This document shows positions 56,691 to 64,000 of a DNA stretch of 64,000 nt, one piece after another. Position 1 is the stretch's first letter; each line of letters begins with the position of its first letter. A model generated the notes under the pieces. The model searched no databases, had not been told where the DNA came from, and saw only the letters and a program-made list of their open reading frames with translations. Source of the stretch: Acorus gramineus. Lineage: Eukaryota; Streptophyta; Magnoliopsida; Acorales; Acoraceae. Location: positions 16,624,699 through 16,688,698 of the forward strand of contig CM060854.1 in NCBI GenBank assembly GCA_030737835.1, written 5' to 3'. Both the position numbers and the translations under genes were made by a program.

Positions 56691-57905
56691 AATGATGCAG
56701 CAAAAGTGATGAAATCACATATTCCAGCTGCTAATACTCCAGCTCGAATTAATGTTCCAATAGGAAAAACTGTTAATATGCCGGCTAATGAATCAACAAA
56801 AACACGCCTGAAGCGTGGAAGACCTATAGGCTCAAAAGATTCAGCTCCCCGAAGGAGAAAAACAATGAAGAATAATTCTCTAGAAGAGTATGAAACACTT
56901 GAAAGACCCACAATAATAACTCCTATAGAGGAAGAAGTCCCTGAAGTGACACAAGTCCCTGAAGAGACTGACGTCCCTGAAGTGACGCCCGTGCATGAAG
57001 AACAAGTACATGGAAATGAAGAAATTTCCATAAATTATGCAAATTCACAAATATTGTGGGATCGAAAGCAAGTGCTTGTTGATGATATATTCTCATTTGC
57101 AGTAGCTACAGAAATCATTTCAGATAATGATTTAGAACCACGTTCAGTGGATGAATGCAGACGAAAAAATTGTTGGCCACAATGGAAAGCTGCTATTCAA
57201 ACAGAATTGGATTCACTTGCAAAACACCAAGTATTTGGACCAGTAGTCCTAACCCCTGAAGGTGTTAAACCAGTAGGATGTAAATGGGTGTTTGCGAGAA
57301 AACGAAATGAAAGAAACGAGATTGTTAGATACAAAGCTCGTCTTGTGGCACAGGGTTTCCTGCAGAGACCTGGGATAGATTTTGAAGAGACATATTCTCC
57401 TGTGATGGACACAATCACATTTCGGTATTTAATTAGTCTTGTAGTCTCAGAAGGACTTGACATGCAGCTAATGGATGTGGTTACTGCATATTTATATGGA
57501 AAATTAGATACCGACATTTATATGAAAGTTCCTGAAGGACTAAAATTGCCTGAAGCAAAACCACGAAACATGTACTCAATCAAGCTAAGACGATCCTTGT
57601 ATGGATTAAAGCAATCTGGACGAATGTGGTATAACCGTCTTAGTGAGTACTTAATAAAAGAAGGATATGTCAATGATCCAATATGCCCCTGTGTATTTAT
57701 TAAGAAAACGGAACTCGGATTTACCATTATTGCAGTATATGTTGATGATATTAATCTAATTGGGACTCCTGAAGAGCTCGAAAAGGCTTCCGAATATCTG
57801 AAAAAGGAGTTTGAAATGAAAGATCTTGGAAAAACAAGATATTGTCTCGGCTTGCAAATTGAGCAAAGTTCAAATGGGATACTTGTTCATCAAAACATAT
57901 GTTGA
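56676..57905 (+). pseudogene. Copia reverse transcriptase
   Basis: 409-aa frame: basic linker ('RLKRGRPIGSKDSAPRRRK'), then RT blocks 'GCKWVFARKRN', 'YKARLVAQGF', 'FEETYSPV', 'MDVVTAYLYG', 'SLYGLKQSGRMWYNRL' and active site 'AVYVDDINLIG' (YVDD intact). A one-base shift near 57895 makes a TGA at 57903. Confidence 0.92.
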
Positions 57906-58746
57906 AAAAATCCTGAAGCGTTTTAATATGGACAAATGTCATCCATTAAGTACTCCAATGGTAGTAAGGTTACTTGACCCAAAGAAGGACCCTTTTCGTC
58001 CAAAAGAAGATACTGAAAATCTTCTTGGTCCTGAAGTACCATATCTTAGTGCAATTGGTGCCTTATTATATTTGGCCCAATGCACTAGACCTGACATTGC
58101 ATTTTCAGTTAATTTATTGGCCAGATTTAGCTCTGCACCAACTCGAAGGCATTGGAATGGTGTGAAGCACATTTTTCGTTATCTTCGTGGAACGTCAGAC
58201 ATGGGTCTATTCTATGCAAAGGATTCCAATAATGGTGCACAACTAAAGGGTTATGCAGATTCAGGATATCTTTCAGATCCTCACAAGGCTCGCTCACAAA
58301 CAGGCTATGTATTCACTTGCGGTGGCACAGCAATCTCTTGGCGATCTACGAAACAGACTTTGGTCGCCACGTCTTCTAACCACTCTGAGATTCTTGCACT
58401 CCACGAAGCAAGCCGGGAATGCGTGTGGATAAGGTCTTTGGTTCATCATATTCGTACTGCATGCGGACTATCTCTCATTACAGATGTTCCAACAACTATA
58501 TATGAAGACAATGCAGCATGCATTGCTCAAATCAATGGGGGATATATCAAGGGTGATAGAACGAAGCATATTTCTCCAAAATTCTTTTACACTCATGAGC
58601 TCCAACAGAGACATGAAATTGATGTTCAACAAATTCAGTCAAAGGACAATCTTGTAGATTTGTTTACTAAAGCTTTGTCGACATCAACATTCAAGAAGCT
58701 GGTGTATGAAATCGGGATGCGACGAGTTTGTGACCAAAATTCTTGA
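57906..58746 (+). pseudogene. Copia RT end and RNase H
   Basis: From 'TYVEKILKRFNMDKC' through 'YLSAIGALLYLAQCTRPDIA' to RNase H: 'LKGYADSGYLSDP' (first Asp), 'SNHSEILALHEASRECVW' (Glu), 'IYEDNAACIAQ' (Asp) and 'HEIDVQQIQSKDNLVDLFTK'. The frame ends at TGA 58744, the normal end of a copia polyprotein. Confidence 0.9.
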
Positions 58747-58987
58747 AATCTTGTACTTATGAGGGGGAGTAATTTTTTATGACATTTTGCGAACTGTACT
58801 CTTTTTCCTTCGCCTAGGTTTTGTCCCATTGGGTTTTCCTGGCAAGGTTTTAATGAGGCAGTGTCAAACGCATACACTATTATACGATTAAGTTACATTG
58901 TACTCTTTTTCCTTCGCTTTGGTTTTTTCCCATTGGGTTTTCCAAGCAAGGTTTTAATGAGGTAATTTTCTTAGCGTGGTGGTCATC

Positions 58988-58997
58988 CAAGGGGGAG
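58988..58997 (+). other. Copia polypurine tract
   Basis: AAGGGGGAG directly before the 3' LTR start TGTTGTG. Confidence 0.85.
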
Positions 58998-59311
58998 TGT
59001 TGTGAATATGGTGGTGGATAACCACCACTTCTCTAACCCATAACCTTCCCCACTCTTCTTCTCCATAACCTCCCCCACTCTTCTATTCCATAACACTCCC
59101 ATTATTGCCCCACTATCTCCCCCTCACCTCTATAGACTTGTAACTCTCCACCTTTGGGATTCCTCTATGCACCCTATAAATAGAGGGGTTTCTCTTGTAT
59201 TCCATCAACCAACAAATAGTAAATAAGAATCTCTCTCTACTTCTTTTCTCTATATACTTGTGTGCTTTGTTTATATACTCTTATATATCATATTCTATTT
59301 AGTTTACAACA
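58998..59311 (+). repeat. Copia 3' LTR (314 bp)
   Basis: Same length and nearly the same sequence as 48865-49178; followed by target duplication ATTTT. Confidence 0.92.
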
Positions 59312-59469
59312 ATTTTATAGATACTTTATCATTAATAGGGATCTTTTCATAATTCTGTCGGTTTTCAATTAAATAATTATTTTCTAAAACAAGCCAACAA
59401 TCAAAATTAATTATGGTCATTTGACCGCAAGATGGTTATGAAGGCGCCACGTCACGCGGCCTTCCTTTC

Positions 59470-60135
59470 CATCAATGGTATATTAAATTATATTTATAGT
59501 AATAAAATTTTCAAAAATTGAATTTCATAAAACATATATCAGAAAATTTGGTGTTTCTTGACTTTGAGGCCCAATTTGATAAATGAATAAATATTTAGAG
59601 ATATGTTAGCCTAATTTATGATGATACAAATATCATTATTTTTATTCATATTTACATTTGGTAATGCATTTTGTTATCCCTATGTTTTTTTTGTTCTTAT
59701 CCCTATAGTAATAAAATTTTTAGAAATTGAATTTCCTAAAACATATATCAGAAAATCTTGGGTGTTTCTTGACTTTAATTTTATGTTTATATATTCCGGG
59801 AATGAAGTGAGAGATTTAAATAAACTTAAAGACAAAAATGCCCAAGAATTTACAAGATTCCAAATATTAAAATTTTACTACAAAAGCAAATCTATAGGTA
59901 TATTATATTTTACTAATTGCACTACTGTTTAAATAATTATTGTAATTTATTAGAAAAGCAAATCTATATATAGGTAGAATGCATAAGATATTGTAAATCT
60001 TGTCACCATTAAATTATTAATAAAATTTTCAAAAATTGAATTTCATAAAACATATATCAGAAAATCTTGGGTATTTTTTTACTTTAAGATTTTATGTTTA
60101 TATATTCCGTGAATGAAGTCAGAGATTTAAATAAA
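59470..60135. repeat. Three dispersed copies of a block of about 90-120 bp
   Basis: Copies at about 59495-59570, 59700-59820 and 60010-60135 share 'AAATTGAATTTC.TAAAACA' and 'ATATATCAGAAAAT'. The left segmental copy has one (about 6005-6110), so amplification occurred only on this side. Confidence 0.7.
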
Positions 60136-60449
60136 GTTATACCAAAAAATGAAAGAGTTTAGTTTTCATAGACTACTGTTAATGTTTTAATGGAAGGTCA
60201 ATTTTCAATAAATTACTCAACAGAATCTAGTGTATTGGAAACCAGGAAATTAATTTTGGCAATGACTTGTCACTAAATAAGTTGATGATGTCAAATTTAA
60301 TTAATAATTAATGGTCACAATATTATATCTATAATAATTTTTTCTAATGTGTTCTTGGGTGGTATTTACTAAAATTTATCTTCTAAAAATGGTAATTTAA
60401 AACCTATATAAAGGTGGTAGAATAAAGTATTTAAGAAGACAACACTAAC

Positions 60450-60598
60450 ATGATGCAAAGGCTATTTTTATTTGTTGAGAGAGAGAGAGAGAGAGAGAGA
60501 GGAGTCACTTTTTGAGATTTATCTTCGTAGTGAAATCAAGGAAAAAATATTCTTAAGACTTCTTTATGCGACTTCCAGGCCGTCTTCAAGTCAAGGTA
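60450..60598 (+). pseudogene. F-box exon 1 pseudogene copy
   Basis: Duplicate of 7695-7858, with the same upstream TATA (about 60402). It starts ATGATGCAAAGG; an expanded GA repeat (60477-60501) shifts the frame and gives TGA at 60513. The second half of the F-box is also damaged (about 60555-60590). The donor GTATG remains, but no exon 2 is found to the end of the window. Confidence 0.85.
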
Positions 60599-63028
60599 TG
60601 TTTTCCTTCTATGTTTGGCCCCTAAATAAGTTATATTGATATATTTTTTTCTTTCAAAGTTTGTTTTTCTTCATTTATTTGTCTGAATGTCATCAATATT
60701 TTTATTAATTCTTTTCAATGACTTTACTTTAATATAATATTCAAAATTTGTTATAACACGTTTTTTTCCATAAATATAGATAAATAGCAAACAAAATAAA
60801 AAAATTATAAAAATAACACATGTTTTGAAAAATAAAAATAAAAACAAACATAAAAGAAAAAAAATTGATAAGAATAAATAATATATAAAATCATGTATAA
60901 AGCAAAAAGATTTTGTTCTTATTAAATCAAAGAATAAATAAAAAACATTCTCATAAAATAGGAAAAAACAATGAAATGAACAAGTTTTTAATAGTAAAAT
61001 GAATAATTCAAAAATAAAACAAAATTTCAAGTATATTAGGGATTAAAAATCTATTTTAAGATTTCAGGGCCCTCGCATGTAAACTATCAAAGTAAAAGAG
61101 CTAACCATAACACGACCTTCTCTTTAGGGGTGCAACTTTGGTAGGTTAAACCAAATCCGAAAGCATCCAAACCGATTTTTTTCAAGTTTAAGTCTATAGT
61201 TTTTTTATTTGGTTTAGGTATGGATTGAAAAAATAATAAACTGATCTACTTGGTTTGGGTTTGGTTTTAGTTAAAAATAAAAATCAATATTTATTTAGAT
61301 CTTTCTTTTTATATTGGAAAATGTATTTATTGTTATACCATTGATATTCATATAAAATTAATACACTAATTTATACTATCAATATCTAACTTTTTAGATA
61401 TTTATGTAAAGTTGTAAACCAAACCCTAAAAAAACTCAAACCAACCCACACACTTCAATTCAGTTCGGTTCAATTCGGTGTAATTTGGGTTAATCAAACA
61501 ACATCGATTCAGTTCGGTTTTTGGTTTTCGGTTCGGTTTGATTTTTTGGTTAGATGTGATTATAATTTGGTTCGATTTGGATTTGCCAAAACTGAACCAA
61601 ACCGACGGAACTAGAACCCTACTATGTTATTTTTATTTTTTCTATTTCACCCACTAATGAGCATGATTTTCTCTATAGATCGGTAGGCATGATTAGATGA
61701 ACAAATTTTAAAGGTTCACATAATCACATTGCATCATGATATGTAACTAATTTATGTCGTTTAATTGTCTTTTTTCGTTGGAAAGATGTGAAATATCGAA
61801 AGTAATTTAGATGAGAATTATAGGATGTGTTTTGTATCTTTTTTTCTATTAGGATTGAGATGTATGCTCATGTTTATGCTTGGTTTTTAAAATTAAATAT
61901 TTGTATTTTCAATTTAAAGTTTATTTTGAAATAAATAAGATATGCTAGTCCAATGATAATTTAATGACATACACAGAAATTTTTTAACCCATAATAATCA
62001 TAATTATTTTTGACAATTTTGTATATATATATACTAATATACCCATCAAAAAATCATATATTGTCAAAATACTGATCTTGAAACTCTATTACCAATAATA
62101 CTTTTCAAAATGGTTTAAATGGTGCACCCATATTCTTTTGAGGGGTGTTTATGAATAAGATAAATATTTTTAAGTTTACAATAATACATCTCAAAAGCAC
62201 ATTTATGCATACGTTAAGCTATTTTGAGGGGTATTGATGAAAAGATTTATTTACTAGGGGTATATTGTTTAAATAGTATTTTAATAGGGGTACAATTTTA
62301 TTTCATTCATAAATTATTTTAAAGACTTTCATGTAGAGTTTGACCTCCATTGTGATATAATTAATAGAATAACTGTTATGCCATATTATCAATATTTAAT
62401 TGATTTTCTTACCATAACAAATTTACTTTAAAATCATACTTTCAAGAAAAAAAATCATACTCTAAAATCATAAGGAAAGATTTGACCAAGAAAAAAAAAT
62501 TACCCACCAAAATAAAATTAAAAATGTGATTCGGCGTTGTATTTTTAATCAGTTTATAAAATCAAATTGAGATAAATTTAGTAGATATCTTTAATTTAAA
62601 TTATTAAAATTTAGAAGTATTGTTATGGTTGATTTACATGAAATCTTAAACTATATTTTTTATGATTTGAAATATTAAATTTTCAATAAATAGAAATGAG
62701 TAATTAAAACTGGTTTAATTTCAATTAAAGGAGAAGAAACAATGATGTTGCAGATCTAACCATCCATTGGATGGACTCAAATATAAGGGAATTTAGGATC
62801 ATTTAGACCATAATAGGAATTGACTAGACATGTTTTTTTTTTGCTTGATTTGACTAGACATGTTTATCTTCTATACAAGAAATAGTAACAAAAACTTCCA
62901 ATAAGAAAAATTACAAAATATGGTAGCAAAAGTTACTAGAAAACATAGCAAAACATAAATAATCAATGTATTGTGTAAACAAATATAATAGTATGAAAAC
63001 ATTATAAATAATAGTAGATCAAACAACA

Positions 63029-63403
63029 TTGAAAAAACCATACTTTGAAAAGAAAATCAAAGACGAGATGGATGATTTTCATTGGAAACCGTTATTAAAT
63101 GATGAAGAAGTCGTGAATGCTGAGGACAACAATCATAATATGAGTGTCATGCATGTCCCTCTGTCTTCGTCGATTTCTATTGGAGGAGAACTGCATAATG
63201 GTCAACAAGTTGTAGATGGTTTTGATCAATGGCACAACACTCAAATCGTTGTCCCCGACAATGACACCAACAACGAGGAAGTTGTGGGTGTTGAAAATGT
63301 TGGAGAGGACAACAACACCAACAATGAGGAAGTTGTGGGTGTTGAAAATGCTATAGAGGAAGAGATAGAGTCTCAAAATTGGACACCAGAGGAGCATGCA
63401 TAA
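63029..63403 (+). CDS. Hypothetical acidic ORF with internal 17-residue repeat
   Basis: 124 aa from ATG 63029 to TAA 63401. I do not recognise it. It begins basic (KKPYFEKKIKDEMDD) and becomes strongly acidic and Asn-rich. Two adjacent copies of a 17-residue unit (..NTNNEEVVGVEN..) are encoded by a 51-bp tandem repeat at about 63258-63360. No signal peptide, membrane segment or clear domain. It could be an exon of a larger gene, a transposon-derived piece or chance. The composition is more codon-like than the neighbouring AT-rich DNA. Confidence 0.35.
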   Translation: MKKPYFEKKIKDEMDDFHWKPLLNDEEVVNAEDNNHNMSVMHVPLSSSISIGGELHNGQQVVDGFDQWHNTQIVVPDNDTNNEEVVGVENVGEDNNTNNEEVVGVENAIEEEIESQNWTPEEHA

Positions 63404-64000
63404 GTAATATTTTCTTTTCTTAGTTTTCTTTTATCAAATTAATATAAGTTTTGATATTGTTATCAATCATGTAAGCTATAAAATTTATCTATACTTCTAT
63501 TTTATAAAAAAAAAAATACAAGTTAAATGAAAACATTCATCGGATGATTTTATGTTTATAAATTTATTTAAATTCATTTTTAAGATAAAAAAGTTAAAAG
63601 ATACAACTGTTAATCTAATAATTTATATTTAGATTGTATATATGGTAATGTATAGTGAATGATTGTACGTGTTATATATAAGAAATACATACACTTAAAT
63701 AAAAGAGGTTTGTTTAAATTATAATAAGTACACGGTACATAATAGTGTGTGTGTGTAATAAATTTAACATATAAGCATATATAAGGAACAATGTAGAATG
63801 TTAACCTAAATATGGATTTTTAAAAAAATAAACTATTGAAGTTGATATATTGTTTCCATGTATTTGATGAGCATTACTGTAAAACATAAACATCAAATTA
63901 TTTAGTTTATAGTGTAACATGTATTCATTTTATTCCTCTCCAATTTGACAATACAGGTTGCAAAAAGTTCATGTTTGTAACAAAGTAATATGCATTAAAA
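63404..64000. other. AT-rich tail of window, no gene seen
   Basis: No ORF or repeat of note except a short GTGTGTGTGTG run near 63745-63757. Confidence 0.5.

Larger units (their letters stand above)
48865..59311 (+). mobile_element. Ty1/copia retrotransposon with nested solo LTRs
   Basis: Complete ends: two 314-bp LTRs (48865-49178, 58998-59311) beginning TGTTGTGAATATGG and ending TATAACA or TACAACA, with perfect 5-bp target duplications ATTTT at 48860-48864 and 59312-59316. Domain order protease, integrase, RT, RNase H is the copia order. Removing the two solo chromoviral LTRs (50012-53151, 53645-54908) and one copy of each target duplication leaves about 6 kb. Gag is mostly lost and pol has at least three frameshifts. 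Confidence 0.92.
48703..62580. repeat. Segmental duplication, right copy
   Basis: Counterpart of 4607-10100, enlarged by the copia nest (48865-59316). It contains the dead F-box exon 1 and the following intron sequence, but similarity fades at about 62580, before any equivalent of exon 2. Confidence 0.85.

Overview
The window is nuclear DNA of a flowering plant, probably a eudicot. The reasons are a plant-type F-box gene with a long intron, a decayed plant cation/calcium-exchanger (CCX) gene, Ty1/copia, chromoviral Ty3/gypsy and Athila/Tat-like retrotransposons, small hAT-like and Mutator-like TIR elements, and AT-rich gene space next to very GC-rich LTRs. About two thirds of the window is transposon. 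I see no bacterial operon, CRISPR array, rRNA or convincing tRNA gene.

Layout. 1-4606: 3' part of a non-autonomous chromoviral element ending in a 3.07-kb LTR (A). 4607-11677: AT-rich gene island with two TIR elements (one holding a nested hAT-like MITE) and a two-exon F-box gene whose second exon is put out of frame at a 21-C tract. 12663-14215: broken Athila-like gag, entered at 14216 by a long LTR of a second chromoviral subfamily (B1); two truncated B copies follow to about 23430. 23445-25944: minus-strand Athila/Tat-like LTR plus adjoining internal DNA. 25945-32379: minus-strand chromoviral (Tekay/Del-like) element with the most complete pol here. 32380-40848: a second non-autonomous chromoviral element (C) with unequal, mosaic LTRs. 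41306-44375: minus-strand solo LTR (E) with a perfect 5-bp target duplication. 44381-48702: CCX pseudogene and another TIR element. 48865-59311: a copia element with 314-bp LTRs, hosting two solo chromoviral LTRs (F, G). 59317-64000: AT-rich DNA with a dead copy of F-box exon 1 and one unrecognised small ORF.

The main architecture is a segmental duplication: 4607 to about 10100 matches 48703 to about 62580. The left copy keeps the F-box gene and gained TIR elements; the right copy gained the copia nest and its F-box exon is dead. Each copy serves as the empty-site reference for insertions in the other, so the order of events can be read from the sequence.

The most unusual material lies in the chromoviral LTRs. 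They are about 3-3.5 kb long, carry a TATA box, conserved intron-like GT...AG signals around a CpG-rich alternating purine/pyrimidine block, and a 3' half built of repeated stem-loop modules. In the non-autonomous derivatives (1-1533 and 35890-38716) most of pol is missing and LTR-like modules sit in its place. All transposon ORFs seen are broken, so no element here looks able to move by itself.
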